This document shows, piece by piece, positions 16,756-25,597 of a DNA stretch of 64,000 bases. The DNA is taken from positions 310,001 to 374,000 of the forward strand of contig NZ_LGYE01000001.1 in NCBI RefSeq assembly GCF_001262495.1, read 5' to 3'. The first letter of the stretch is position 1. Each line of letters begins with the position of its first letter. The notes beneath the pieces are model-generated. The model searched no databases. It was not told where the DNA came from and worked only from the letters and a program-made list of their open reading frames with translations. A program made the translations under genes and the position numbers. The DNA comes from Microbacterium sp. GCS4. GTDB taxonomy: Bacteria > Actinomycetota > Actinomycetes > Actinomycetales > Microbacteriaceae.

Positions 16756-17196
16756 TCAGGTTAGGTGCGCGTCGGTGCGCGGTGCTTCTCGATTCCTGAT
16801 CGGTCGGGTGACATGTTTCGCCTGGAACGTCGGTATGCCGTCGACGTGTGCGGCGCGTTCACGGTACACCCCGGGTGGGACACCGACGAGTTCGGTGAAC
16901 CGGGTCGTGAAGGTGCCGAGGGAGGAACCGCCGACCTCGGTGCACACCTCGGTCACCGACAGGTCGCCGCGGCGGAGCAGGGCCATCGCCCGTTCGATAC
17001 GCCGGGTCATGAGGTAGGAGTACGGCGACTCCCCGTAGGTCTCACGGAATCGGCGGCTGAGGTGACCGGCCGACATGTGCGCTCCCCGCGCGAGCGACTC
17101 GACGTCGAGCGGCTGCGCATACTCCCGGTCGATCCGGTCACGGACCTTGCGCATGATCACGAGCTCGCGGAGTCGGGCGTCGGAGTCGGCGGTCAC
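16756..17196 (-). CDS. AraC-family transcriptional regulator, DNA-binding domain only
   Basis: This 146-residue protein is little more than the two helix-turn-helix motifs of AraC/XylS regulators: LDVESLARGAHMSAGHLSRRFRETYGESP, then VTEVCTEVGGSSLGTFTTRFTELVGVPPG. It has no sensor domain, so it probably responds to a compound directly, as SoxS or MarA types do, or is controlled by its own level. The GTG at 17196 follows a weak leaderless box (GATGAT plus six bases). It heads the four-gene leftward cassette and is its likely regulator. Confidence 0.87.
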   Translation of the reverse strand: MTADSDARLRELVIMRKVRDRIDREYAQPLDVESLARGAHMSAGHLSRRFRETYGESPYSYLMTRRIERAMALLRRGDLSVTEVCTEVGGSSLGTFTTRFTELVGVPPGVYRERAAHVDGIPTFQAKHVTRPIRNREAPRTDAHLT

Positions 17197-17334
17197 GCGA
17201 GAATCATCCCATGTCGCGGGATGCCGCCGTATGACGGCTCGCGACGCCGGCGGACGGTCCTCCCCCGCTCGGACTGTGGGAGCGCTACCCTGTGATCATC
17301 CCTCACAGGGTTCTCTCAGAAAGGGTCTCCCACC

Positions 17335-17934
17335 ATGTCTGATTCGATCGCGACGGAAGCGTCGTCGCTCTTCAAGTCCATCCGCATCACCCTCGCCGTC
17401 TCGGGCGTCATCGCACTCGTCGCCGGCATCGTCCTGCTCGTCTGGCCGGTCAAGTCGGCCGTGATCGTGACGGGGATCGTCGCCGCCTATCTCGTCGTCG
17501 CCGGTCTCGTGTACATCGGCCTCGGCATCTTCTCGCACCGCAAGGGCGGGTGGGCGCGAGTCGGGCACCTCGCGCTCGGCCTGCTCTACATCGTGGCGGG
17601 CATCATCGCGTTCGCCAACCTCGGCGTCGCGGCGGCGACACTCGCGCTCGTCGTCGTGATCTTCATCGGCATCAGCTGGATCGTCGACGGCGTCGTCTCC
17701 CTCACGCTGCTCGGCAGCGACGGCTCCCGCGTGTGGACTCTGCTCTACGCACTGCTCAGCATCGTCGCCGGCATCATCGTGCTGTTCTCTCCGCTCTACG
17801 CCGCGGCCGTGCTGTGGCTGTTCCTCGGGATCTCGCTCGTCGTTCTGGGGATCGTGCAGATCGTCCGCGCGGTCACCATCGGGAAGGACGCGAAGAACGT
17901 CGCCGCGACGGTGCGACCGGATGCCGCGAGCTGA
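17335..17934 (+). CDS. DUF308/HdeD-family membrane protein
   Basis: The 199-residue protein has six hydrophobic segments in three similar pairs, as expected for the HdeD/DUF308 family. The first begins SIRITLAVSGVIALVAGIVLLVWPVKS, and a later copy includes LLSIVAGIIVLFSPLYAAAVLWL. E. coli HdeD contributes to acid resistance at high density; the role here is unknown. The AGAAAGGG ribosome-binding site lies about eleven bases before the ATG, behind a leader that starts near TACCCT at about 17287. Confidence 0.88.
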   Translation: MSDSIATEASSLFKSIRITLAVSGVIALVAGIVLLVWPVKSAVIVTGIVAAYLVVAGLVYIGLGIFSHRKGGWARVGHLALGLLYIVAGIIAFANLGVAAATLALVVVIFIGISWIVDGVVSLTLLGSDGSRVWTLLYALLSIVAGIIVLFSPLYAAAVLWLFLGISLVVLGIVQIVRAVTIGKDAKNVAATVRPDAAS

Positions 17935-17951
17935 CTCACCGGTCATGCAGG

Positions 17952-17989
17952 AAGAGGCGCCCCGTCCGATCCCGGACGTGGCGCCTCTT
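17952..17989. terminator. Bidirectional hairpin terminator
   Basis: AAGAGGCGCC at 17952-17961 pairs perfectly with GGCGCCTCTT at 17980-17989, and an inner GTCCG/CGGAC pair extends the stem. The A-run on one side and T-run on the other suit both the HdeD gene and the convergent SDR gene. Confidence 0.8.
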
Positions 17990-18007
17990 GTCCGCTCCGG
18001 CGTCGGG

Positions 18008-18772
18008 TCACTCGGCCGCGAAACCGCTCACGTCGCCCACGAGACGGGTGTTGTCGGCGGGGACCGGGTCGACCGCCGCCCGGGCGACCTCGGCCGCGAA
18101 CTCGGACACGTTGTAGAGCTTGCCCGCCGACTCGCGACGCTCCGCGATCGCCCCGGGGTTCGCCCGCTCGAGGAGGGTCGCCGTGATCGTGCCCTCGATC
18201 ATGTCGCCTGAGACGACCGTGAAGCCGATCCCCTTCTCGGCGAGACCCGGGATGCGCTCGCGGAGCGCGTCCTCGCCGGCGCGCTTCGACAGCGCGACCG
18301 GCTCGTACTCGGGCATCGTGGGCGTCGTGCGGATGAAGTGCGCCTGGTGGCTCGTGACGAACACGACGCGCGACCCCTCGCCCAGCAGCGGCGTCGCGGC
18401 CTCGAGCACGTTGATCTGCGCGTCGCGGTTGAGGGTCAGCGCATAGTCCTCGGCCATGCCGGACTCCATGCCCCCCGAGGCGTTGAGCACGAGGACGTCG
18501 AGGCGGCCGTACTCGGCCTTGACGGCGTCGAGCATCTCGGCGACCGAGGCGGGGTCGGTGAGGTCGGCCCCGACGACAAGAGCACGGCGACCCAGTTCGC
18601 GCAACTGCGCGGCGAGCTTCTCAGCGCGAGGCGCCTTGTTGCGGTAGTTGATGACGACGTCGGCTCCCGCCTCGGCGAGGTAGCGCACGGTGTCGGCACC
18701 GATGCCGCGGGACGATCCGGTGACGAGCGCCACCTTGCCGTCGAGGGATCCTGCGGGAAGAACGTCGGTCAC
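18008..18772 (-). CDS. Short-chain dehydrogenase/reductase with altered active site
   Basis: The 254-residue protein has a full Rossmann NAD(P) site (TGSSRGIG at about 19-26) and the NASGG motif. The active-site serine seems present (VFVTSHQAH), but the usual YxxxK reads V-A-L-S-K, so the catalytic Tyr is missing at its normal place; a Tyr lies four residues earlier. The protein may therefore not be a standard dehydrogenase. The GTG start follows a GAGGAG ribosome-binding site. Single gene, convergent with the HdeD gene. Confidence 0.85.
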   Translation of the reverse strand: MTDVLPAGSLDGKVALVTGSSRGIGADTVRYLAEAGADVVINYRNKAPRAEKLAAQLRELGRRALVVGADLTDPASVAEMLDAVKAEYGRLDVLVLNASGGMESGMAEDYALTLNRDAQINVLEAATPLLGEGSRVVFVTSHQAHFIRTTPTMPEYEPVALSKRAGEDALRERIPGLAEKGIGFTVVSGDMIEGTITATLLERANPGAIAERRESAGKLYNVSEFAAEVARAAVDPVPADNTRLVGDVSGFAAE

Positions 18773-18868
18773 GGTGACTCCTCAAGTGCATCGAACGCCG
18801 TGATCGCACGGCGAACCCAGACTACCAACCGGCCGCGGGCACGCCGTGATCGCGGCGCACGTGCGTGA

Positions 18869-18874
18869 TAGGTT
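18869..18874 (+). promoter_or_regulatory. -10 box of the nfeD-SPFH-GDPD operon
   Basis: TAGGTT lies 19 bases before ATG 18894. Unlike its leaderless neighbours this gene has a short leader with a GGGAGG ribosome-binding site at 18884-18889. Confidence 0.5.
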
Positions 18875-18893
18875 GACCGCAAAGGGAGGCAGC

Positions 18894-19367
18894 ATGAACG
18901 ACTTCTCCGTCTTCATCGACATCGTCGAGAACTGGGCCTGGATCGGCTGGCTCGTCCTCATCGCCCTCTTCCTCGTGATCGAGATGCTGACCCTCGATTT
19001 CACGTTCCTGATGCTCAGCTTCGGCAGCGCGATCGGGCTCGTCACCGACCTCGTCGGCCTACCGGCGTGGGTGCAGGTCATCATCGCCGCCGTCGCGGCC
19101 GCCGCATTCATCCTCCTGCTGCGCCCGCCGCTGCTGCGTCGACTTCATCGTGGCGAGGATCCGACGAAGTCCAACGTCGACGCGCTGCTAGATCTGCGAG
19201 GCATCGCCTTGCAGGACGTCACGCAGATCTCGGGACAGGTGAAGCTGAGCAACGGCGACACCTGGACCGCCCGCTCGCTGTCGCCCGTTTCCATCCCGCA
19301 GGGCTCGCCGGTCGCGATCAGCGCGATCAACGGGGCCACCGCCATCGTCCGCCCCGTCAACGACTAG
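18894..19367 (+). CDS. NfeD-like membrane protein
   Basis: This 157-residue short NfeD has two or three membrane helices (WIGWLVLIALFLVIEMLTLDF; VQVIIAAVAAAAFILLL) and a C-terminal OB-fold-like domain (LDLRGIALQDVTQISGQVKLSNGDTWTARS). NfeD proteins partner with stomatin/SPFH proteins, and here the SPFH gene follows nine bases after. Start ATG 18894 is set by the strong ribosome-binding site. It probably helps organise membrane microdomains or quality control. Confidence 0.9.
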   Translation: MNDFSVFIDIVENWAWIGWLVLIALFLVIEMLTLDFTFLMLSFGSAIGLVTDLVGLPAWVQVIIAAVAAAAFILLLRPPLLRRLHRGEDPTKSNVDALLDLRGIALQDVTQISGQVKLSNGDTWTARSLSPVSIPQGSPVAISAINGATAIVRPVND

Positions 19368-19376
19368 GAGAGTTCC

Positions 19377-20303
19377 GTGGAGGATTCCTCGTTCATCCCG
19401 ACCGCGATCCTGTGGATCTTCATCATCGCGGTCATCATCTTCGTGGTGGTGACGCTGGCTCGATCCATCCGCATCATCCCGCAGGCCACGGCCGGCGTGG
19501 TCGAGCGCCTCGGGCGGTACCACAAGACGCTGACGCCAGGCCTCAACATCCTCGTGCCGTTCATCGACCGCCTGCGCCCACTGATCGACATGCGCGAGCA
19601 GGTCGTGTCCTTCCCGCCGCAGCCCGTGATCACGGAGGACAACCTCGTCGTCTCCATCGACACGGTCGTCTACTTCCAGGTGACGGATGCGCGGGCCGCG
19701 ACCTACGAGATCGCCAACTACCTGGGCGCGGTCGAGCAGCTCACGACGACCACCCTCCGCAACGTCGTCGGTGGCCTCAACCTCGAAGAGGCTCTCACGA
19801 GCCGCGACAACATCAACGGCCAGTTGCGCGTCGTGCTCGACGAGGCGACGGGCAAGTGGGGCATCCGCGTCGGCCGCGTCGAGCTCAAGGCGATCGACCC
19901 GCCCATCTCGATCCAGGACTCCATGGAGAAGCAGATGCGCGCCGAGCGAGACCGTCGCGCCGCGATCCTCACCGCAGAGGGCTCCAAGCAGTCGCAGATC
20001 CTCGAGGCTGAGGGCCGCCGCCAGGCCGAGATCCTGCGCGCCGAGGGCGACAAGCAGGCCGCCGTCCTGCGTGCTCAGGGTGAGGCCGAGGCCATCCAGA
20101 ACGTGTTCAGCGCGATCCACCAGGGGCAGCCGGACGACAAGCTCCTCGCCTACCAGTACCTGCAGATGCTGCCGAAGATCAGCGAGAGCGAGTCCAGCAA
20201 GCTGTGGATCATCCCGAGCGAGCTCACCGAGGCGCTCAAGGGCATCGGCAGCGCCTTCACGCCCAAGCCGGGCCAGGGACCGACCAGCGCGCCCGGCGCG
20301 TGA
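19377..20303 (+). CDS. SPFH/band 7 (stomatin, QmcA-like) membrane protein
   Basis: The 308-residue protein has one N-terminal membrane helix (TAILWIFIIAVIIFVVV), the SPFH domain (IIPQATAGVVERLGRYHKTL onward, with GKWGIRVGRVELKAIDPP), and a long Ala/Glu/Gln-rich coiled coil (AEGSKQSQILEAEGRRQAEI). Such proteins form oligomeric cages or rafts in the membrane. The start is GTG 19377 with an AGGAGAG ribosome-binding site. It is cotranscribed with nfeD and coupled by a four-base GTGA overlap to the GDPD gene. Confidence 0.93.
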   Translation: MEDSSFIPTAILWIFIIAVIIFVVVTLARSIRIIPQATAGVVERLGRYHKTLTPGLNILVPFIDRLRPLIDMREQVVSFPPQPVITEDNLVVSIDTVVYFQVTDARAATYEIANYLGAVEQLTTTTLRNVVGGLNLEEALTSRDNINGQLRVVLDEATGKWGIRVGRVELKAIDPPISIQDSMEKQMRAERDRRAAILTAEGSKQSQILEAEGRRQAEILRAEGDKQAAVLRAQGEAEAIQNVFSAIHQGQPDDKLLAYQYLQMLPKISESESSKLWIIPSELTEALKGIGSAFTPKPGQGPTSAPGA

Positions 20304-21073
20304 CGCACCCGTACTTCGAGAAGACCGCCCACCCGCGGGTCTTCGCGCATCGCGGCCTCGTGACGGAGCAGGGCGGAGCCTCGGGCGTGTGGGAGAACAC
20401 CGCCGCCGCGTTCGCCGCCGCACACGCCGCCGGCGTGGAGTACATCGAGACCGACTGCCAGGTCACCGCGGACGGCGACGTGATCCTGTTCCACGACTCG
20501 ACGCTCACGCGCCTGACCGGCGATCACCGAGCGGTCCGGGAGGTGTCGACGCGCGAACTGGCCGATCTCTTCGCCGATCACGGAGGCCTGCTGACGGTGT
20601 CGGATGCTCTCGCGTCCTTCCCGTCCTCCCGGTTCAACATCGATGTGAAGACACGGGATGCCGCGGAACCGCTCGGCGCGATCCTCGCCGATCACGTCGA
20701 CCGCGTGCTCGTGACCAGCTTCGACGACACCAACCGCCGCGCCACGATCTCGGCCGTCCTGCGCGCAGGCGCCGGGCTGCGTCCTGCCACGTCCGGAGGC
20801 AGCCGCACGATCGCCGCCGTACGAGCCCTGTCGGCCCTGCGCCTCTCCCCCGCTCGCGTCCTCCGCGACGTCGACGCGCTCCAGATCCCCGTGCGCCACG
20901 GACGCCTTCGAGTGCTCACGCCCGTGCTTCTCGACGCGGCGCACCGGTTCGGCGTCGAGGTGCACGTCTGGACCGTGAACGACCCGTCCGACATGCGTCG
21001 ACTCGTCGACCTCGGCGTCGACGGGATCGTGTCGGACCGCGCCGATCTCGCCGTCGAGACCCTCAGCGCCTGA
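20300..21073 (+). CDS. Glycerophosphodiester phosphodiesterase
   Basis: The 257-residue protein has the GDPD TIM barrel (PF03009): AHRG (His near 17), WENT, EYIETDCQVTADGDVILFHD with the metal-binding E and D, FNIDVK, and the closing VHVWTVNDPSDMRRLVDLGVDGIVSD. It hydrolyses glycerophosphodiesters to glycerol-3-phosphate and an alcohol. It lacks a signal peptide, so it is probably a cytoplasmic enzyme of lipid recycling. The GTG start overlaps the SPFH stop. Confidence 0.93.
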   Translation: MTHPYFEKTAHPRVFAHRGLVTEQGGASGVWENTAAAFAAAHAAGVEYIETDCQVTADGDVILFHDSTLTRLTGDHRAVREVSTRELADLFADHGGLLTVSDALASFPSSRFNIDVKTRDAAEPLGAILADHVDRVLVTSFDDTNRRATISAVLRAGAGLRPATSGGSRTIAAVRALSALRLSPARVLRDVDALQIPVRHGRLRVLTPVLLDAAHRFGVEVHVWTVNDPSDMRRLVDLGVDGIVSDRADLAVETLSA

Positions 21074-21142
21074 GCGGAACACGGCCTCCTGCGCTGTCGC
21101 GCTGGGATTCCGCTGTGAATCGCGCCGAGAAGACGCGGGCGT

Positions 21143-21173
21143 GGATGAAGCCCACAGGCTGGGACGTTATACC
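21143..21173 (+). promoter_or_regulatory. rbpA promoter region
   Basis: TATACC at 21168-21173 is a good -10 for the housekeeping sigma factor. Overlapping it, GGATG-N18-GTT (21143-21168) partly resembles the SigR-type GGAAT-N18-GTT promoter known for Streptomyces rbpA, with two mismatches. A GAGAGGA ribosome-binding site follows before ATG 21198. Confidence 0.35.
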
Positions 21174-21197
21174 TGACAGCGACGAGAGGACCACACA

Positions 21198-21581
21198 ATG
21201 GCAGATCGCAGCCTACGCGGCATCCGACTCGGCGCCCAGAGCCTACAGAGCGAAGAGGGCGTCGTGTTCATGGAGCGCCGGGAGACCACATACACCTGTG
21301 ACGCATGCGGCCATGTCACGAACCTGATGTTCGCGGCCGATGCCGAGCCGCCGCAGACCTGGGAGTGCCGCTCGTGCGGCGCCGAGGCACGACTGAACGT
21401 CGACGGTCAGGCCGTCACGCTCGAGGCCACGGACGAGAAGGCCGCACGCACGCACTGGGACATGCTCATGGAGCGCCGCACCCGCGCCGAGTTGGAAGAG
21501 CTCCTCGAGGAGCGTCTCGCCTTCATCCGCGCCCGCCGCGGCGCCGGTGAGGACCCGACCCGGGAGAAGATCGGCGCCTGA
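21198..21581 (+). CDS. rbpA: RNA polymerase-binding protein RbpA
   Basis: This 127-residue actinobacterial transcription factor stabilises the holoenzyme and open complex with the main sigma factor. The N-terminus MADRSLRGIRLGAQSLQSEEG is the family hallmark. The core domain carries paired cysteines (TCDACGH, WECRSCGAE), and the C-terminal basic linker and sigma-binding helix follow (THWDMLMERRTRAELEELLEERL). Its stop codon abuts the stop codon of the convergent lnt gene with no base between. Confidence 0.97.
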   Translation: MADRSLRGIRLGAQSLQSEEGVVFMERRETTYTCDACGHVTNLMFAADAEPPQTWECRSCGAEARLNVDGQAVTLEATDEKAARTHWDMLMERRTRAELEELLEERLAFIRARRGAGEDPTREKIGA

Positions 21582-23111
21582 TCAGCGCCGACGGGCGCGC
21601 CACCACCCGATCACGAGCGCACCCAGTCCGCCCCACAGCAGAAGCTGCTGGATCCAGGGGCCCAGAACCACACCCGCCGTGAGGCCGGAGCGCAGCTCGA
21701 CATCTTCGAGCAGGGCTCCGGCCTCATCCGCGTCCAGGCTCGACACCGTCGCGCCGTCCGGCCGGATGATCTGGCTGGTTCCCACCGTCGACACGTTCAC
21801 GACGCTCCGCCCGGTCTCGATCGCGCGCATACGAGCGAAAGCGAGCTGCTGATAGTTCTCGTCTGTGCCGCGGAAGTCCGCGTTGTTCGTCTGGAACACG
21901 AGGACCTCGGCGCCGTCGCGGACACCCTGGTCGACCACGTCGTCGTAGATCACGTCGAAGCAGATCGCGAGTCCCACCGGAACCCCGTCGATGTCGATCA
22001 CCGAACTGTTGATACCCGGCGTGTACTCACGCTGGATGAGGCCTATGAGATCTGGGGCCAGCGCGTTGAAGAAGGGCCGGTCCGGTACGTACTCGCCGAA
22101 GGGGACGGGGTGCCGCTTGTCATGGATCGCCTCGGCAGCACCATCGCGCCACAGCATGGAGGTGTTGTAGTACCGCTCATCGCGTCCGGTCGCCGCGTTC
22201 GCCAGCAGAGGGGCGTCGATCCGAGCGCTGACCAGACTGATCCGTCGTGCGAGGTCCGGAGTCTGGAACGGATCGTAGTCGAGGGATCCCTCGGGCCACA
22301 CCAGCAGGTCGACGTCTTCGCCGTACAGGGGCTCGGTCGCTTCCGTCTGCGCGTCCACGACGGAGTACGGGGTCCGTTCGTCGAAGTAGCCGGTCGGACC
22401 GTTGCCCTGAACGGCGGCGATCCGCATGTTTCCCGAGGCCGCAGTCGGAAAAAGCGGTGTGAAGAACAGCACGAGAACGAGAGCCGCCGGCACCATCAGG
22501 GTAACCGGGCGGAAGACCCGACGCAGACGCACGAGCTCGATCAGCACCGCGACCAGCAGCACCATGACGAAGCTGAGCCCGGAGACGCCGAGCCAGGACG
22601 TCACGGGTGCCAGAGGGCTCTGCGCCTGCGTCATCCCGAGACGTGCCCAGGGGAAGCCCCCGTAGGGCCAGGAGCCGACGAACAGCTCTCGCCCGACCCA
22701 GAGTGCGGCGACCACCACCGGCAGCACGACGATGCGTCCCCAGCGGCCGGGTAAGGCACGGGGGACCCACCGATATGCCAGGGTGATCAGGATCAGCGCG
22801 AGGGCGGTGAGTCCGCCCTCGACGACGCTCAGTGCGATCCACGGCACCGGCCCCAGGTATCGCGAAGTCCAGGACACGAGCAGGGCGAAGAAGAGGATCC
22901 CGAACACGGCGGCCACGAGCAGCGCGCCGCCCGCCCGTCGCCCGATCAGCGACACCAGCAGCAGGGCGGTCGCCGGGAACGCCAGCACCCAGACGGCCGC
23001 ATCCGGGTAGGAGAGGTCCATCAACACAGCGGCGAGGGCGGCGACGAGGACTGCGGCCCACAGCGGGAGGATCGGGCGCCCCGGTTCGGCGCTCGCTCGA
23101 GAGTCGGACAT
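21582..23111 (-). CDS. lnt: Apolipoprotein N-acyltransferase
   Basis: From ATG 23111 the protein has 509 residues: about seven membrane helices in the first 220, a nitrilase-like domain, and a final membrane helix. The catalytic triad is visible as Glu274 (WPEGSLDY), Lys332 (DKRHPVPFGEY) and Cys384 (ICFDVIYDD). It N-acylates the N-terminal cysteine of lipoproteins, a substrate of which (the FKBP lipoprotein) is made in the same gene run. The upstream frame is open for 47 more codons but is Arg-rich and overlaps helY, so I reject that extension. It starts 11 bases after the helY stop. Confidence 0.93.
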   Translation of the reverse strand: MSDSRASAEPGRPILPLWAAVLVAALAAVLMDLSYPDAAVWVLAFPATALLLVSLIGRRAGGALLVAAVFGILFFALLVSWTSRYLGPVPWIALSVVEGGLTALALILITLAYRWVPRALPGRWGRIVVLPVVVAALWVGRELFVGSWPYGGFPWARLGMTQAQSPLAPVTSWLGVSGLSFVMVLLVAVLIELVRLRRVFRPVTLMVPAALVLVLFFTPLFPTAASGNMRIAAVQGNGPTGYFDERTPYSVVDAQTEATEPLYGEDVDLLVWPEGSLDYDPFQTPDLARRISLVSARIDAPLLANAATGRDERYYNTSMLWRDGAAEAIHDKRHPVPFGEYVPDRPFFNALAPDLIGLIQREYTPGINSSVIDIDGVPVGLAICFDVIYDDVVDQGVRDGAEVLVFQTNNADFRGTDENYQQLAFARMRAIETGRSVVNVSTVGTSQIIRPDGATVSSLDADEAGALLEDVELRSGLTAGVVLGPWIQQLLLWGGLGALVIGWWRARRR

Positions 23112-23122
23112 CGATCCCCTTC

Positions 23123-25597
23123 TCACATCGACGAGTAGGCGACGATTCCTCGTCGAACCCCGTCGAGCGCGGTGCGCGCCGTGCGCGCGATCGTCGCATC
23201 CTCGGCGACGATCGACAGCTGGTCGAGCAGATCGATGGTCTGCTTGGCCCACCTCACGAAGTCGCCGGCGGCCATGTCGGCGTCGATCAGCACACGATCG
23301 AGCGTGCCGCCTCGCGCCCAGGAGTGCATGGCCCCTGCGAGTCCCGCGGCGAGAGGCTCCGTGCCGGGCAGATGGTGGTCCTTCTCGAGATCGTCGAGCT
23401 CGGCCCAGAGCGTCGTCGTCTTCTCATACGCCGCACGGAAGGCCCCGCGGGGCAGACCCCGCTCCCCCGCGTTCGCCTCGTCGCGCCGCGGCTCGTAGAC
23501 GAGACAGCAGGCCATGGCGGCCAGCGACGGGGCGTCCAGCCCCTTCCACAAGCCCTGACGAAGAGACTCGGCCACCAGAAGGTCGCGTTCGCCGTAGATG
23601 CGGCGCATCGTGCGACCAGCGCTCGTGAGGACCAGCTCCTCGGCGTCGCGGTTCAGATAATCGAGCGTTTCGAGCACCTCGACGACGCGATCGAACACGC
23701 GGGCGACGGTGCCCGTGCGGGTCTCGATCTGTCGACGGGTGCGATCCGTCTCGCGCTTGAGCTTCCAGTACCGCTCTGCCCACCGTGCGTGAGACTCGCG
23801 GTCCGGGCACCGGTGGCATCCATGCCGCTGCATCCGGGTGCGGAGGGCTTGGATCTGCTTCATCCGCTTGTCGCGCGCCCCCCTCGGGGCGTTCGAGTCC
23901 TGGCGGTTCTTCTTCTCCAGATCGGTGATCTCGCGGCGCATCGCGGCATACTCCATGAAGTCGCCGTGATCGCACGTCATCGCTGACCGATAGCCGTCGA
24001 GCGACTCCTCCGCCTCGCGAACCTTCCGCGCGAGGCCGACGACTGCCCGATCGGCCTGGAACTGCGCGAACGACGACTCCAGCACCTCCCGCGCCCTGGC
24101 CTTCCCGAACAGGTCGATCAGGTTGACCGCCATGTTGTACGTCGGCCGGAAACTGGAGTTCAGCGGATAGGTGCGGCGGGATGCGAGTGCGGCGACCGCC
24201 TGCGGGTCCATTCCCTCGGTCCACTGCACCACGGCGTGGCCCTCGACGTCGATGCCGCGGCGGCCGGCGCGACCGGTGAGCTGCGTGTACTCGCCCGAGG
24301 TGATCGCGACGCGCGCCTCGCCGTTGAACTTCTCCATCTTCTCGAGGACCACGGTCCGTGCAGGCATGTTGATGCCGAGCGCGAGGGTCTCGGTCGCGAA
24401 GACGACCTTCACGAGCTTGCGTTGGAAGAGCTCCTCGACGACCTCCTTGAAGGCGGGGAGGAGTCCGGCGTGGTGGGAGGCGACGCCGCGTTCCAGGTTG
24501 TCGAGCCACTCGAAGTAGCCGAGGACGCCGAGATCCTCGTCCTGGAGCGACCGGGTGCGCTCCTCGACGAGCGCTCGGATCTCCGCACGCTCCTCCGCCG
24601 AGGTGAGACGCAGGCCGGAGCGCCGGATCTGCTGCACGGCGGCGTCGCAGCCGACCCGGCTGAAGATGAAGAAGATGGCCGGGAGGAGGTTCGAGCGCTC
24701 GAGCAGCCGCACCACCTCGGGGCGGTCCATCCGCTCGATGCGCCGAACGTTCGCGGAGCGGACGGGGCGACGGCCGCCGCGCGGCGGCCTCTGCGCCTGA
24801 CGCCCCGCATGGCGGTTGCTGCGGTACGACTGCGCCTCGCGATTCTGCTCGTAGTGCGAGCCCGTGAACGAGCGGATGCGCATGAGCTCCTGGTTCACGC
24901 GCGCGGTCGCGAGACCAGCCCGGTCGTCGAACAGCGGCAGCAGGTCGTCGCGCACGAGGACGTGCTGCTCGAGAGGCACGGGACGGATCTCGGAGACGAT
25001 CACCTCCGTGTCGCCGCGTACCGTGTCCAGCCAGTCGCCGAACTCCTCCGCGTTCGACACCGTCGCACTCAGCGACACCAGACGCACGTGCGGCGGGAGG
25101 TGGATGATGACCTCTTCCCAGACAGCACCGCGGAAGCGGTCGGCGAGGTAGTGGACCTCGTCCATCACGACGTAGCGGAGGTCGCGAAGCGCCGCGGAGT
25201 CCGCATAGATCATGTTGCGGAGCACCTCGGTCGTCATCACGACGATCCGGGCGCCGCCGTTGATGTTCGTGTCACCGGTGAGCAGTCCGACCTGGTCGGC
25301 GCCATACACGTCGACCAGTTCGCGGAACTTCTGGTTCGACAGCGCCTTCATCGGCGTGGTGTAGAACGCCTTGTCTGTCGGAGTCTGCATCGCGAGGTGG
25401 ATCGCGAACTCTCCCACGATCGTCTTGCCCGCGCCGGTGGGCGCGGCGACGAGCACGCTGTTGCCGCGTTCGAGCGCGTGGCAGCCTTCGATCTGGAAGC
25501 GATCGAGGTCGAACTTCTGGCGGGCGGCGAACGCGGCGGTCTCCGGATGCCCCGCGGACTCGCGGGCGGCCGCGTACCTCTCGGCGGGCGAGCTCAT
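23123..25597 (-). CDS. helY: SKI2/Mtr4-type DEAD-box RNA helicase (HelY)
   Basis: The 824-residue protein has motif Q-like and Walker A (AAPTGAGKT near 52-59), DEVH at 146-149, SATVSN, and motif VI QLTGRAGRRGID. A long C-terminal winged-helix/ratchet and DSHCT-type domain (the arch region has CDHGDF and HGCHRCPDRESH) places it with HelY of mycobacteria. A basic, Arg-rich insertion lies near residues 310-340. It probably acts in RNA processing or decay. ATG 25597 overlaps the tatC stop by four bases (ATGA). Confidence 0.93.
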   Translation of the reverse strand: MSSPAERYAAARESAGHPETAAFAARQKFDLDRFQIEGCHALERGNSVLVAAPTGAGKTIVGEFAIHLAMQTPTDKAFYTTPMKALSNQKFRELVDVYGADQVGLLTGDTNINGGARIVVMTTEVLRNMIYADSAALRDLRYVVMDEVHYLADRFRGAVWEEVIIHLPPHVRLVSLSATVSNAEEFGDWLDTVRGDTEVIVSEIRPVPLEQHVLVRDDLLPLFDDRAGLATARVNQELMRIRSFTGSHYEQNREAQSYRSNRHAGRQAQRPPRGGRRPVRSANVRRIERMDRPEVVRLLERSNLLPAIFFIFSRVGCDAAVQQIRRSGLRLTSAEERAEIRALVEERTRSLQDEDLGVLGYFEWLDNLERGVASHHAGLLPAFKEVVEELFQRKLVKVVFATETLALGINMPARTVVLEKMEKFNGEARVAITSGEYTQLTGRAGRRGIDVEGHAVVQWTEGMDPQAVAALASRRTYPLNSSFRPTYNMAVNLIDLFGKARAREVLESSFAQFQADRAVVGLARKVREAEESLDGYRSAMTCDHGDFMEYAAMRREITDLEKKNRQDSNAPRGARDKRMKQIQALRTRMQRHGCHRCPDRESHARWAERYWKLKRETDRTRRQIETRTGTVARVFDRVVEVLETLDYLNRDAEELVLTSAGRTMRRIYGERDLLVAESLRQGLWKGLDAPSLAAMACCLVYEPRRDEANAGERGLPRGAFRAAYEKTTTLWAELDDLEKDHHLPGTEPLAAGLAGAMHSWARGGTLDRVLIDADMAAGDFVRWAKQTIDLLDQLSIVAEDATIARTARTALDGVRRGIVAYSSM

